A stretch of 64,000 nucleotides of DNA from positions 2,184,676 through 2,248,675 of the forward strand of contig KB904821.1 of the NCBI GenBank assembly GCA_000380225.1, read 5' to 3'. This document shows positions 54,301 through 63,639 of the stretch, in pieces. The stretch's first letter is position 1; each line of letters begins with the position of its first letter. Source of the DNA: a filamentous cyanobacterium ESFC-1. Its GTDB lineage: Bacteria > Cyanobacteriota > Cyanobacteriia > Cyanobacteriales > Spirulinaceae. Below the pieces are notes generated by a model. The model was not told the DNA's origin. It did not search any database and saw only the letters and a list, made by a program, of their open reading frames with translations. The position numbers were made by a program, and so were the translations under genes.

Positions 54301-55798
54301 GAGCGAGGTCGCAATTTTTGGGGAAGTATTCTTGCACGCGATCGACATAAAAGCAGCGATGACCGCGCAATACTTGTTCGCAGGGGGTGTTCGCGATCTC
54401 GTATTCGATTTCTTCTGTCCAATCTTCCCCTGTCCAAAAAGCTAAGGTTTGCACACGGGTTTGGCTGTCGTCGGCCCAGCGCGTCACAATGGCATAGCGG
54501 ACTTTTAAGACTTGGGCCAGATAGCGAACGCAACTCTTAAAAAAGTCGTCTCCAGTTTGCGATCCAGCCCCCTGTACAACAAGCTGGAGGGCAACTTCAT
54601 GTTGTTTGCGTTCGGTAATGTTGCGACTCACCCAAGCCACGGTATTTTCTGAGGTGGGGGAAATGGCCGCAGCAAACCAAAAGGTTTGAGGGGTATCCGG
54701 TGGGGTTAAGCAATATTCAAAGTCAACAACGGTTTGGGTGGTCAGGGCGGTTTGGACTTGCTGACGAAAAAGGGCGGCGGTGTCTTCGCTGAAAAACTGC
54801 TCGATGGTTAAGCCGATTATATCAATCTCTGCACTGTATAGTTGCGCGGCTTGGGTGGGGGCGACTTGGATGGAGTTGACTGAACCATCGATGAGCAGCA
54901 CAATGTCGATCATCGCTTCAAAGAAGTTGCGAATTGTTTGTTCAGACGATTGGAGTTTGCGTTCGAGGAGGTTTCCCAGAGGCGAGGGCGCGATCGCTAA
55001 GGTGTTTGTGTGGGGATAGAGGGCGGCAAAAACGTCAACGGGGGCGATCGCGCCAATCAGTTTTTGCCCGTCGTCTAGGGCTATAATCGGACGCTGAGAG
55101 GATTGCAGCAGGGTTTGTTGGACGGTGGCGATGGGGGTATGACCTGGCAGGAAGATGGGAGGGGCGGTAATGAGGGTACTAACGGCTATTTTGCTTAAAT
55201 CTGGGGAAGATTCGTTGATAACGGCTAAGATATCTTGCTCGGTAATCATGCCGAGAACTTGCTCGTCTTGAGTCGCGATCGCGTAGTCTTGGCGATAGGC
55301 TTGCATTTGTCGCACCACCGCTAAAATTGAGGTGGTGGGGGCAACTTTAAGGGGGTTTTTTGGAGCAATATCGGCGGCGGTTAATTCGAGAGACTCGACG
55401 GTTAATAAATTTAATAAATGCTGGGGGGAGAGCAAACCGATAATTGTGTCGCGATCGTCGATAATGGGTAAGTCATCAATGCCTTCTCGCTGTACCGTTT
55501 CCCAGACTAACTGTACATCGAGACTTTGCCGTTGGGATAGGGCGATCGCGGGAGTCGTCATGGCTTGCTTTAAAGGGAGGTTGAGGGGTATTTCGCAAGC
55601 AATGAGGCGTAATACATCCTGGGCGGTTAAAATGCCTTGCAGTTGTTGATTTTCCACCCCTAACACGCAACGACAGCCCGTTTGCTTCATTGGCGCGATC
55701 GCTTCTATGACTGGCGTTTCAGGAGTCGCCGTCGCGATCGGATTCGCAGGTTGTTCTAGCAAAAGGGAATCAAAGCAAAGGGGACGGAAAACAGTCAT
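51341..55798 (-). CDS. Giant hybrid kinase: 4 CBS, PAS, GAF, PAS, PAS, GAF, HisKA, HATPase, REC
   Basis: A cytosolic 1485-residue sensor kinase. Four CBS motifs in two pairs (about 10-265; 'MKQTGCRCVLGVENQQLQGI', 'MTEQDILAV'), PAS (about 285-400), GAF (about 410-555), PAS (about 565-690), PAS-PAC (about 700-815), GAF (about 830-995), HisKA with '[20 protein letters not shown]', HATPase ('DTGPGI', 'GTGLGLAIS'), receiver with 'RILVVEDRWESRHL' and 'IWMDMRMPVMDG', then a 90-residue helical tail. Paired CBS domains usually bind adenine nucleotides, so this kinase may read energy charge. The next gene downstream in the same direction is the broken REC-GGDEF-EAL gene. Confidence 0.92.
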   Translation of the reverse strand: MTVFRPLCFDSLLLEQPANPIATATPETPVIEAIAPMKQTGCRCVLGVENQQLQGILTAQDVLRLIACEIPLNLPLKQAMTTPAIALSQRQSLDVQLVWETVQREGIDDLPIIDDRDTIIGLLSPQHLLNLLTVESLELTAADIAPKNPLKVAPTTSILAVVRQMQAYRQDYAIATQDEQVLGMITEQDILAVINESSPDLSKIAVSTLITAPPIFLPGHTPIATVQQTLLQSSQRPIIALDDGQKLIGAIAPVDVFAALYPHTNTLAIAPSPLGNLLERKLQSSEQTIRNFFEAMIDIVLLIDGSVNSIQVAPTQAAQLYSAEIDIIGLTIEQFFSEDTAALFRQQVQTALTTQTVVDFEYCLTPPDTPQTFWFAAAISPTSENTVAWVSRNITERKQHEVALQLVVQGAGSQTGDDFFKSCVRYLAQVLKVRYAIVTRWADDSQTRVQTLAFWTGEDWTEEIEYEIANTPCEQVLRGHRCFYVDRVQEYFPKNCDLAQLDAHSYLGIPLMNKAGAVIGHLAVLHTAAMANDLYKNSILRIFAARAAAELERQIAHEALKASMTQYRDLVETANCAIVRWNTAGEILFINDYGRELFGYENDSLLGRQVVGTIVAPVSSAGTDLQGLMADLCDRPEQYTLHENENCCKNGEVVWVAWANKPIYDQKGNLVEILSVGTDATARKQAEAALREKEQYLRLILDNIPQQVFWKDTQSVFQGCNSNWAKAHNLSDPGEVVGKTEEDLLGDPYSATLCHRQDQEILESGKPLLHHIEIEKTRDRPQQPQWLDISKIPILDSHNQPLGLLGVIEDITNRKNAEETLHRQFQRALLLDTITQQIRSSLDSETIFRITAIQVGQMFKVSRCTIHSYEAQAAPHLPLVSEYLEPGQVSMQGSDINITDSASLQTVLAQDRAFGVDNIDTEAGLAVWQPLCRQFGIKSLLLIRTSYQNEPNGAISLQQNRDRHWTSDEIDLLEAVAAQVGIALAQARLLEQEKRASASLSQQNEQLALAKQQAEEASRVKSQFLANMSHELRTPLNAILGFSQILSRDTALNADQRVNLNIINSSGEHLLNLIDDILDMSKIEAGQAHLNLNPFDLFHLLDTVADMMKFKASDRGIDLNLDYFPQLPRYLYGDEGKLRQVLINLLSNGIKFTKAGFVSLQVLQISSGDADKLRLGFIVEDTGPGIAPEEQDLLFQPFVQTETGRNSNTGTGLGLAISRRFVELMGGSLQFESSVGEGTTFTVEVAMSQVSASEIAQPFSSQRAIALAPDQANYRILVVEDRWESRHLLVHFLEQLGFEVREASNGKEAIAIWEDWQPHLIWMDMRMPVMDGYEATKYIKSHLKGQATAIIALTASALEEERAVVLSAGCDDFARKPWREEVILGKMSEYLGVRYIYAEETPDNFSEGSVSFDWTEIQAQLSQIDRAWLTELQEAATVADSELIDRLIIQLPENLPELVQGLKDLAHNFRCDRILELTQPLLESS

Positions 55799-55843
55799 TA
55801 CATTTTACCGACGAACAAATCACCAATCACTAATTTAGCTAAT

Positions 55844-57172
55844 TTATGAATAACTCTCCCCCTGAGTTAGAGGAAGTTGAATAATAAATGTGCTACCATG
55901 ACCAACTTCTGATTCTACCGTCAAACTGCCCCCGTGGGTTTCGGTAACGATTTGATGAGCGATCGCGAGTCCTAATCCCGTTCCTTTCCCGACTTCTTTA
56001 GTCGTAAAAAGGCGATCGAAAATGCGGCCTCGGACATCCTCAGAAATGCCTCTACCATAATCAGTAATGCGAATTTCAATTGCTCCTCGATCGGGTAAAG
56101 TAGTGGTGGTTACTTTGATTTTTTGCGGTTGATTTTGTAATTCTTTATAACTAAATTGTTGGGTTAGTTCGTCATAATTATCGATGGCATTGGCTAAAAT
56201 ATTCATAAAAACTTGATTCAACTGCCCTGGAAAACAAGCAATTTCTGGCAATTCGCCGTAATCTTTCATAACTTCAATTTCGGGGCGCAAGGAATTGGCT
56301 TTGAGGCGATATTTCAAAATGAGTAGGGTACTATCAAGGCCCGCGTGGAGATTCGCTTTAACTTTGTTTTCAGTGTCGGCTCGGGAGAAAGTGCGTAAAC
56401 TGTTACTAATGCTCTGGATGCGATCGGTTGCCCCTTGCATAGATTGCAGCAGTTTGGGGAAGTCGTCGAGTAAAAAATTGATGTCAATTTCGGCGGCGTG
56501 TTCTTGGATAGCTGTGCCGGGGGGATGGTGTTTTTGATAAAGTTCAAGATGCTCGTAGAGGTCTTGTAAATAGTCTTGAGCGTTGCTGAGACTGCCATTG
56601 AGAAAACCCACAGGATTGTTAATTTCGTGGGCGACACCCGCTACTAAGTTCCCCAGAGAAGCCATTTTTTCGCTTTGGATAATCTTCAGTTGCGATTGTT
56701 TAACTTGTTCGAGGGCGGTTTGTAGGGCGGAGGTACGATGTTGGACTTGTTGTTCTAAGTTTTCGGTGAGAAAGTGTAGATTGAGATGAGTTTGGACGCG
56801 GGCCAAAAGTTCGACTTCCCGAAAGGGTTTGGTAATGTAATCAACCGCCCCAACTGAGAAGCCTTGAGCGATGCTGTTGTTGTCGGATAAGGCAGTCAGG
56901 AAAATCACGGGGATGTGGGCGGTTTCGGGATGAGTTTTGATTTTTTGACAGGTTTCAAAACCATCCATTTCCGGCATTTGGATGTCTAGTAAAATCAAGT
57001 CGGGGATTTGCCGTTGCAACTGTTTGAGCGCTCGTTGGCCGCTGGTAACGGCGGAAACGCTGTAGGAAGCTGAGGTTAAGGTGTCAACGATGACTTCTAG
57101 ATTCGCGATCGTATCATCTACGACTAAGATATTAGCCGGGTTTGACCGATCCAATGAGTTGGGTTTAGACAT
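55844..57172 (-). CDS. REC-histidine kinase
   Basis: A 442-residue cytosolic kinase. Receiver about 13-130 ('[14 protein letters not shown]', Asp in '[13 protein letters not shown]', '[11 protein letters not shown]'), coiled coil, HisKA of the '[15 protein letters not shown]' type, HATPase with 'ANAIDNY', 'DYGRGI' and '[12 protein letters not shown]'. Its start overlaps the upstream kinase gene by eight bases, which indicates coupling. The receiver-first layout suggests it is phosphorylated by that neighbour. Confidence 0.93.
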   Translation of the reverse strand: MSKPNSLDRSNPANILVVDDTIANLEVIVDTLTSASYSVSAVTSGQRALKQLQRQIPDLILLDIQMPEMDGFETCQKIKTHPETAHIPVIFLTALSDNNSIAQGFSVGAVDYITKPFREVELLARVQTHLNLHFLTENLEQQVQHRTSALQTALEQVKQSQLKIIQSEKMASLGNLVAGVAHEINNPVGFLNGSLSNAQDYLQDLYEHLELYQKHHPPGTAIQEHAAEIDINFLLDDFPKLLQSMQGATDRIQSISNSLRTFSRADTENKVKANLHAGLDSTLLILKYRLKANSLRPEIEVMKDYGELPEIACFPGQLNQVFMNILANAIDNYDELTQQFSYKELQNQPQKIKVTTTTLPDRGAIEIRITDYGRGISEDVRGRIFDRLFTTKEVGKGTGLGLAIAHQIVTETHGGSLTVESEVGHGSTFIIQLPLTQGESYS

Positions 57173-59636
57173 GGTTAGAGTCGGCAGTCAAATGATGGTT
57201 AAGCAGTGCTTCAATTTCTTCGGTTTGGAATTGCCGAGTCAGGGTTAAGAGGGAGTCAGCGAAGGGAATATAGCGAGAGTCGCAGGTTTTGAGGTCGTCA
57301 AGACGCAATCGCAAGTCATTGATTTTATTAAGTTCGGCGAAGGCTAACAATTCTTTGAGGAGGGCAGGAGGAGGCACGACCATTTCAGTCGGGGGTGAGT
57401 CTTCGGTTTGGGCTTCGGGGGTTTGGTATGTCCACTGTAACTCTAAATGCTGGGCGAGTAACTGCAATAAGTCGCCTGCCTTTATGGGTTTGGCTAAAAA
57501 GTCATTACCGCCATGACTGAGGGCGAGGCGTTGGTCGGATTGGGAAACTGAAGCCGAAGATACTAATACTTTCAAATCTTTGAAGGCTTCGGTATGGCGC
57601 AGAGTATGGAGAAATTCAAAGCCATCCATCTCTGGCATGGCTAAATCGGTAATAATCAAATCGGGAATTTGCTGGTGCAATATGTCTAAGGCGGTTTTGC
57701 CGTTTTCGGCTTCGAGGATGTCAAAGCCCAAGGGTTGCAGTAAGTTTAATAAAACGGCGCGATTTTCCCAATGGTCATCCACAATTAAGAGGGTATAGCG
57801 TTTTTCGCTGTTGTAACCGATAATGCGATCGCTGTCATCAAGGGTTTGTCGATCAACCCATTCTTGGACGAGGGGAAAGTCTACGGAAAAGAAAAATTCG
57901 CTACCCTGATGGCGTTGGCTGTTAACTTGAATCGTTCCCCCCATCAGTTTGACCAAGCGCTGGCTGATGGCGAGTCCTAATCCGGTTCCTTGGGCTTGTT
58001 GTTGGCGATCGCCCACTTGTTCAAAGGCTTCAAAGAGTCTGGTAAGATCATCGGGGGCAATACCAATCCCAGTATCTATCACATTGAAAAGGAGAGATAC
58101 TTGCGTCTCGGAAATTTGCAACACTTCTACCCGCAATGTCACGGTTCCTTGGTTGGTAAATTTGATGGCGTTACTGAGTAAGTTAATTAACACCTGACGC
58201 AACCGCTTTTCGTCGGCTTCTATACCATTGGGTAAACGGGAACTGGGCTGGTAAACAAAGTTAAGGCCTTTTTGTTCGGCTTTAATGCGGCACATTTCTA
58301 CCACACTTTGCAGTAAAGAGGGTAAATATAAGGCACTGGGGGTAAGTTCGAGTTTACGGGCTTCGATTTTGGAAATGTCTAAAACGTCGTCAATCAGGGT
58401 CAGCAGATGAGAACCGCATTGATAAATCACATCCACCCCATCCCCTTCTTTGCCCGTGAGGGTGCGTCCGAGAATCTGAGCATAGCCTAAAATACCGTTG
58501 AGGGGGGTGCGGAGTTCGTGACTCATGTTCGCTAAAAACTCGCTTTTGGCTTGGTTGGCCAGGTCTGCGGCGGCTTTAGAACGTTTGAGTTGTTGTTGTT
58601 CAAAGGCTTGCACTTGCCACAATACCACCAACATAGTTCCGGTAAGACCCACAACCACCAACGCCATCAAGTCGAGGGGGCGCAGTTGTCCTTCTATGTT
58701 AGCGCGAGGAATGACCAGGGCAACAGACCAATCGGCTTTTTCGAGGGGAATATACGCCACATATTGCTGCTTGCCGTCAATATTAACTAAGCTGAGTCCT
58801 TTTTCGTTGTCGAGTAGTTGTTGGGTGACGGCGGCTAATCCGGGGTCGCTGTAATCGAGTAAACTGGGTGCAGGGGTTTCGATGGTAGACATTAACTCGG
58901 AGTTGGGATGCACAATGGCTTCTCCTTTGGAGTTGAGCGCAAAGGCATAACTTCCCTCACCGTAACTTAAGCTATTAACAACTTCTTCGATTTTTTCAAT
59001 ACCAATAATGGCATTAACCGCCCCAATCGGTTCTCCTAAAGGATTATCAGCCGTAGCAATGCCAGAAAAGGTAGGAAGGGCAAAAACCACAATGCGAATA
59101 CCACCGGAACTACGGGATAATAAGGGGTCAGAGAGGCTGTCGATCCCGGCCATGGCGTTTTTAACGTGCTGGCGATCGCTCAAGTCGATTTTACCATTGC
59201 GATCGGGGGTGTCGGTGGTATAAAGCATCATATCTGCATCGGTCATCCCTAGATAAATAAAGTCTGGCAGACGTTTTTCTTCTAGTTTTAAGTAAGGTTC
59301 CATGACTTCCCAATCCATAGTGCGGAAGGTGGGATTATTCGCGATCGCGCCTAATTTGGCTTTATGGTTATTAATCCATTGGTCAATTTCATTCGCCCCT
59401 TGTTGCACTTCTAAAAAGGCTTTTTCTTGTAAGTTGTCGAGTAACAAATTGCGGATGGTTTGATAACTCCAATAACTGGCAATACAAACCAAGACTGTTG
59501 TTCCCCCTAAAATAACCCGCGTCCATAAATTCTTAGTTTTTACGGGCGCGATCGCGGTTTCTTTGCTAGTCTGAACAGGCGTTTCAGCTTGGGGTTTTCC
59601 CCATAACCACCAGCGAGTTCGAGCTTTATTTTTCAT
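57165..59636 (-). CDS. Membrane hybrid histidine kinase with Cache sensor
   Basis: An 823-residue kinase. Transmembrane helix (about 37-58, '[20 protein letters not shown]'), a double-Cache-like extracytoplasmic domain (about 60-325, '[20 protein letters not shown]', '[19 protein letters not shown]'), a second helix (about 328-348), HisKA with '[20 protein letters not shown]', HATPase ('DTGIGIA', '[10 protein letters not shown]'), receiver with '[14 protein letters not shown]' and '[13 protein letters not shown]', and a helical tail. It is the first gene of a same-direction cluster of kinases. The ligand is probably a small molecule, unidentified. Confidence 0.92.
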   Translation of the reverse strand: MKNKARTRWWLWGKPQAETPVQTSKETAIAPVKTKNLWTRVILGGTTVLVCIASYWSYQTIRNLLLDNLQEKAFLEVQQGANEIDQWINNHKAKLGAIANNPTFRTMDWEVMEPYLKLEEKRLPDFIYLGMTDADMMLYTTDTPDRNGKIDLSDRQHVKNAMAGIDSLSDPLLSRSSGGIRIVVFALPTFSGIATADNPLGEPIGAVNAIIGIEKIEEVVNSLSYGEGSYAFALNSKGEAIVHPNSELMSTIETPAPSLLDYSDPGLAAVTQQLLDNEKGLSLVNIDGKQQYVAYIPLEKADWSVALVIPRANIEGQLRPLDLMALVVVGLTGTMLVVLWQVQAFEQQQLKRSKAAADLANQAKSEFLANMSHELRTPLNGILGYAQILGRTLTGKEGDGVDVIYQCGSHLLTLIDDVLDISKIEARKLELTPSALYLPSLLQSVVEMCRIKAEQKGLNFVYQPSSRLPNGIEADEKRLRQVLINLLSNAIKFTNQGTVTLRVEVLQISETQVSLLFNVIDTGIGIAPDDLTRLFEAFEQVGDRQQQAQGTGLGLAISQRLVKLMGGTIQVNSQRHQGSEFFFSVDFPLVQEWVDRQTLDDSDRIIGYNSEKRYTLLIVDDHWENRAVLLNLLQPLGFDILEAENGKTALDILHQQIPDLIITDLAMPEMDGFEFLHTLRHTEAFKDLKVLVSSASVSQSDQRLALSHGGNDFLAKPIKAGDLLQLLAQHLELQWTYQTPEAQTEDSPPTEMVVPPPALLKELLAFAELNKINDLRLRLDDLKTCDSRYIPFADSLLTLTRQFQTEEIEALLNHHLTADSNHV

Positions 59637-60043
59637 AATTCAGACCAAAAAACCTGATAAAAATATAAGTTACGGATATCTGCCCCAAGCTACGATCTGG
59701 CACTCTGATATTATTATAATCTTGGTAATAATTATTAAGCGGCATCTGGAGACATTATACTTCTTTAACTATAGCAAGCTAAACGGGGATTTAGAGGTAT
59801 TCGGTTGACCCATTGAGAGATAGTGGAAACCACCAACCCCCCCAACAAAGGACAAAAGACAAAAGACCAAGGACAAAAACCTAAATCGTCCTCTAGATGG
59901 ACGAAGAAAGCGCCTAGATTCGGCACATTAAGAAGTGTTGAGCAGACTGTAAAACCCTTAGAGGTTAGAGCCTAGATTGCTTGTATCCCTGGGGTTTGTG
60001 CGGATTGCTCTGGTTTAATGAATTGTTATATTTAAAATCAACG
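59637..60043. other. Divergent spacer
   Basis: No gene. AAGGACA/AAAGACA-type heptads at about 59843-59880, and a small hairpin CGTCC-TCTAGAT-GGACG at about 59887-59903. Promoters for the kinase cluster and the GMC gene must lie here but are not obvious. Confidence 0.4.
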
Positions 60044-61552
60044 ATGACTCAAACTTATGATGTCCTGATTATTGGTGCGGGGGCAGGAGGGGGTACACTG
60101 GCGTATGCCCTCGCTAAAACAGGCAAACAGATATTAATCGTCGAACAAGGGGATTATTTGCCCAAAGAAAAGGAAAATTGGGATGCGGATGCGGTTTTCC
60201 TCGAAGAACGCTACTATGCAGACGAGACTTGGCGCGATCGCGACCAAAAAGAGTTTCAACCGGAAACCCATTACTTTGTCGGCGGCAATACCAAGGTTTA
60301 CGGCGCAGTTTTACAGCGAATGCGAGCCGAAGATTTTGGCGAATTAAAGCATTATGATGGTATTTCTCCCAGTTGGGAGCTGAGTTACGAAGATTACGAG
60401 CCATATTACTGCGAAGCGGAGAAAATCTTTAAAATACACGGTCAGGGCGATGAAGACCCCACTGAACCGGCGCGATCGCAACCTTACCCTTTTCCTTCCT
60501 TTCCCCACGAACCCCGCATTCAACAAGTCGCAGATGGCTTCAAAGCGGCAGGCTTAAATCCCTTTCATAATAACCTCTCTCTCGACCGCGACGTAGAGAA
60601 TCCCCTCACCAGCCATTGCATTCGCTGTGACACTTGCGACCCCTTTCCCTGCTTACTCGATGCCAAATGCGATGCCCAAACCGCTTGTGTCGATCGCGCC
60701 CTAGAATATGATAACGTCACCCTCAAAACCAATACCCGCGTCACCCGCTTAATTCCCAACGCAACCGGAACTAAAATTCAAGGGGTCAAAGCCGAAATAG
60801 AGGGTAAAACCGTTGAAATTAGGGCCGAAACTGTAGTTTTGTCTTGTGGAGCAGTCAATTCCGCCCGCTTACTTCTAAAATCAGCCTGCGACCAATTCCC
60901 CCAAGGCATTGCCAACTCCTCTGGCTTAGTGGGACGCAACCTCATGTTACACAACCACTCCGCCGTGATTGCCGTCTCCCGTCAGCCCAATACCACCACC
61001 TTTCAGAAAACCTTGGGGCTGAATGACTTTTACTTTCATGGCGTTGATAATGACTACCCTCTAGGCTCGATTCAACTCACCGGAAAAGCCCAATGGCAAA
61101 GGCTTAAACGCTTTGCAGACATCTGGACTCCTCGCTGGCTGTTAAAGTACATTGCCCGGCATTCTGTGGACTTCTGGGTAACATCTGAAGACCTACCCCG
61201 CCGGTCAAATCGCGTCTATCTCAATCCTCAAGGGGATGTAGTCGTCGATTACCAAGAAAACAACCTCAAACCCCATCAGGAGTTAATCGAGGTGTTGAAA
61301 TCTTTTCTGCGTCAACAGGGCTTTTATTGGTTTTGGACAAAGCAAATGCCCCTACAGGTCGTTTGGCATCAAAGCGGCACTTGCAAGTTTGGCCGCGACC
61401 CCAAAACCAGCGTTTTAGATTTAAATTGTCGCACCCATGACTTGGATAATCTTTATGTGGTGGATTCGAGTTTTATCCCTTCAATGGGGGCGGTGAATTT
61501 GACTTTAACGATTGTTGCGAATAGTTTGCGGGTCGCAGATTATTTGAAGTGA
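60044..61552 (+). CDS. GMC-family oxidoreductase
   Basis: FAD-dependent glucose-methanol-choline oxidoreductase, 502 residues. N-terminal dinucleotide-binding 'DVLIIGAGAGGGTLAYALAK', then 'GGNTKVYGAVLQRM', a Cys-rich 'CIRCDTCDPFPC', and the C-terminal GMC segment 'HQSGTCKFGRDP' with 'LDNLYVVDSSFIPSMGAVN'. His residues in 'WHQSGT' and Asn in 'GAVNLTLTI' are the usual catalytic pair. The start is the ATG at 60044 (MTQTYDVLIIG). The substrate is unknown; the Cys cluster is not present in typical choline dehydrogenases. Confidence 0.87.
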   Translation: MTQTYDVLIIGAGAGGGTLAYALAKTGKQILIVEQGDYLPKEKENWDADAVFLEERYYADETWRDRDQKEFQPETHYFVGGNTKVYGAVLQRMRAEDFGELKHYDGISPSWELSYEDYEPYYCEAEKIFKIHGQGDEDPTEPARSQPYPFPSFPHEPRIQQVADGFKAAGLNPFHNNLSLDRDVENPLTSHCIRCDTCDPFPCLLDAKCDAQTACVDRALEYDNVTLKTNTRVTRLIPNATGTKIQGVKAEIEGKTVEIRAETVVLSCGAVNSARLLLKSACDQFPQGIANSSGLVGRNLMLHNHSAVIAVSRQPNTTTFQKTLGLNDFYFHGVDNDYPLGSIQLTGKAQWQRLKRFADIWTPRWLLKYIARHSVDFWVTSEDLPRRSNRVYLNPQGDVVVDYQENNLKPHQELIEVLKSFLRQQGFYWFWTKQMPLQVVWHQSGTCKFGRDPKTSVLDLNCRTHDLDNLYVVDSSFIPSMGAVNLTLTIVANSLRVADYLK

Positions 61553-61963
61553 GTTGGTGTTGCTTCAGAATGGGTGGGTTTTCGGCAGTAGCGGTTTGTA
61601 GGGGCGGGGTTTCTCCGCCCAAGGGAGTTGAATTCTACCCCAAAAAGAGGTCAGAAACTTTGGCCTAGAAGGCAGACTCTAGAAAAGGCTCAACGCTAAA
61701 ATATATCTGGGTTTCAGCGTCAAAAAGCGAATTTAAATTTCACCGAGAGTTATCAGCAATTAAGGGGCAGTGGGCGTGTAGGGGCGGGGTTTCCCCACCC
61801 AAGGGGGAGGAATTCTACTTTGGCCTAGAAGGCAGACTTTCAAAATAGCTCAAAGTCAGAATGTACAAGACTTTCAGCATCGAACAGTAAAATCAACGTT
61901 TCAAAGAGAGTGACCAATTGAGGGATTTGGGAAACGGTACAAATAACCAACAACCAACAACAA
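61553..61963. repeat. Repeat-filled spacer: two dispersed-repeat copies, GC hairpins, heptads
   Basis: GC-hairpin repeats at about 61600-61621 and 61777-61800, each followed by a copy of the dispersed repeat (61627-61755 and 61809-61912) with the shared phrase CTTTGGCCTAGAAGGCAGACT. AACCAAC heptads (61944-61962) end at the start codon of the channel gene. Confidence 0.8.
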
Positions 61964-63010
61964 ATGACTATGAACCTAGAAGCAATTGCAGGTATCCTGA
62001 TTGTGGCGATTATTGTGGTGGATGTTGTCGTTACCACTCTAACTCTCGGTGGCGGCGGCCCGATTACCAGTCGCTTGTCGGCAGGAGTTTGGTCGGTGGC
62101 GTTGCAGTTTCGTCGCTGGAGTGGCAGTCGTAGCTTATTGGGAGTGGCAGGATGGGGATTGTTGATCGCGATCGCCCTATTATGGTTTGTGGGGTCGTGG
62201 ATTGGTTGGGTGCTAATTTTTGACTCGACGGGGACGGGAGTGGTTACATCCTCGAATAAGTTACCCGCAACGTTTTGGGAAACGGTGTATTTTACGGGCT
62301 ACACCCTCTCGACATTGGGGTTAGGAGATTATCAGCCCAATGGTACAGTCTGGCAAATTACCACGGCCATTGCCTCGATGTCGGGGTTTTTCTTAGTCAC
62401 CCTGACCTTTGCTTATTTGTTGCCCGTGATTGGGGCCGCTACCCAAAAAAGACAGTTAGCGTTGTATATTTCCAGTTTGGGGGGGACTCCCGACGAGATG
62501 ATTGCCAGGGCTTGGACGGGGAAAGGCTTTGGTGAGTTTAGCCAGCATTTGATTGCTTTGAGTCCGATGGTGATTCAGCAAGGAGAAAATCACCTAACTT
62601 ATCCTATTTTGCATTATTTTCATACGGTCGATCGCAGTCGCGCGATCGCCCTCAGCATTACTTGTCTCGATGAAGCCTTGACCTTACTCAGCTATGGCGT
62701 TGCACCAGAATTTCGACCCGACCCTTCTGCCCTCCAAAGCTGTCGTCGGGCCAATGTGGCTTTCCTCAAAACGCTGAAGTCTGCGTTTATTACACCAGAG
62801 TCCGATTGGCCCAAAGCACCCCCTTTAGATTTACTGCGGCGTTATGGCATTCCCACCGTCAGCGAAAGTGAGTTTCTCGATGCCATTAAACAAGATAATG
62901 TAGCCCAACGTCGTCATCTTTTATTAGCCCTCGTCCGTAATGATGGCTGGACTTGGGACGCGGTGGCTTCGAGTCATACTACTAATCGCACTCAGCGCTT
63001 GGATGATTAG
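61964..63010 (+). CDS. Potassium-channel-like protein with TLGLGD filter
   Basis: A 348-residue membrane protein. Hydrophobic segments at about 5-27 and 64-90, then a pore loop 'TFWETVYFTGYTLSTLGLGD' and a final helix 'ITTAIASMSGFFLVTLTFAY', the two-transmembrane Ion_trans_2 layout with one extra helix. The filter is T-L-G-L-G-D instead of TVGYGD. The cytosolic C-terminus (about 160-348) is helical and is not an RCK domain. The start is the ATG at 61964 or 61970, directly after AACCAAC heptads. Confidence 0.78.
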   Translation: MTMNLEAIAGILIVAIIVVDVVVTTLTLGGGGPITSRLSAGVWSVALQFRRWSGSRSLLGVAGWGLLIAIALLWFVGSWIGWVLIFDSTGTGVVTSSNKLPATFWETVYFTGYTLSTLGLGDYQPNGTVWQITTAIASMSGFFLVTLTFAYLLPVIGAATQKRQLALYISSLGGTPDEMIARAWTGKGFGEFSQHLIALSPMVIQQGENHLTYPILHYFHTVDRSRAIALSITCLDEALTLLSYGVAPEFRPDPSALQSCRRANVAFLKTLKSAFITPESDWPKAPPLDLLRRYGIPTVSESEFLDAIKQDNVAQRRHLLLALVRNDGWTWDAVASSHTTNRTQRLDD

Positions 63011-63017
63011 GACGCGG

Positions 63018-63225
63018 GTAGTGGACTGTTTCAGCTAAAATAAGGCTTTAGATAGGGTGCTGTTAGCGCAGCGTAACGCACCAAAATACAAGCATTTTAA
63101 CGATGGTGACTATCGCACTATTTAAGCTGTGTCGCGGCAGTAGGGTGGGTTAGGCGGCTAAAACCGTGGCTATGACTGTAATAAGCGCAATCCGCCGTAA
63201 CCCACCGTTTAAGGTGAAACTTTGG
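63018..63225. repeat. MITE-like palindromic repeat
   Basis: Shares with 41038-41240 the phrases GCAGCGTAACGCACC or its inverse, GCTGTGTCGCGGCAGTAGGG, GGTGGGTTAGGCGGCTAAAA, GCTATGACTG and CCGTAACCCACCGTTTAAGG. The inner ends GGTGGGTTAGGCGG and CCGCCGTAACCCACC are inverted repeats. No ORF. Confidence 0.78.
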
Positions 63226-63229
63226 CATT

Positions 63230-63589
63230 TTAAGGGCAACGTCGCAACATAACCGTTGATGGGGATAAATCCTCAATCTGAAAACGAGTCACCGTCGGAG
63301 GAGATTGCGGTGATAAAACAGCCCGGCTGACTCTCGGGCTTTGGTCTGAGGGGCATTGCCATAGGAGTAATTGCGTGGCACAATCAAATGTCCAAGTCCC
63401 TTGCCAGTGGTGATATTGGGGGTCATTACCACAGCGCACCGCGTAAATATCGGCAAAAGTGCCGTTTGGTTCCAAGATATACTGTTGTCCCCACATCAGT
63501 TGTTGGGGGTCTTTTCGCTCTAGAAAAAGATGATTGGGGATAGGCTGAGATGTATCTTGATACCAGGAACCGTAGAGTTGAATTGACAT
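63230..63589 (-). CDS. Conserved hypothetical protein
   Basis: Not recognised. A 119-residue protein from the ATG at 63589 (MSIQLYGSWYQDTSQPIPNH). It is beta-rich, with many Trp and Gln: 'WGQQYILEPNGTFADIYAVR', 'HHWQGTWTFDCATQLLLWQC', 'TVTRFQIEDLSPSTVMLRRC'. A lipocalin-like or small barrel fold is possible. A longer frame to 63730 overlaps the transposase on the other strand and is rejected. Confidence 0.6.
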   Translation of the reverse strand: MSIQLYGSWYQDTSQPIPNHLFLERKDPQQLMWGQQYILEPNGTFADIYAVRCGNDPQYHHWQGTWTFDCATQLLLWQCPSDQSPRVSRAVLSPQSPPTVTRFQIEDLSPSTVMLRRCP

Positions 63590-63639
63590 AAGAAAACAAA
63601 AACCTGATAATTCATGGACAAACCGAGTCATATTTGTCG

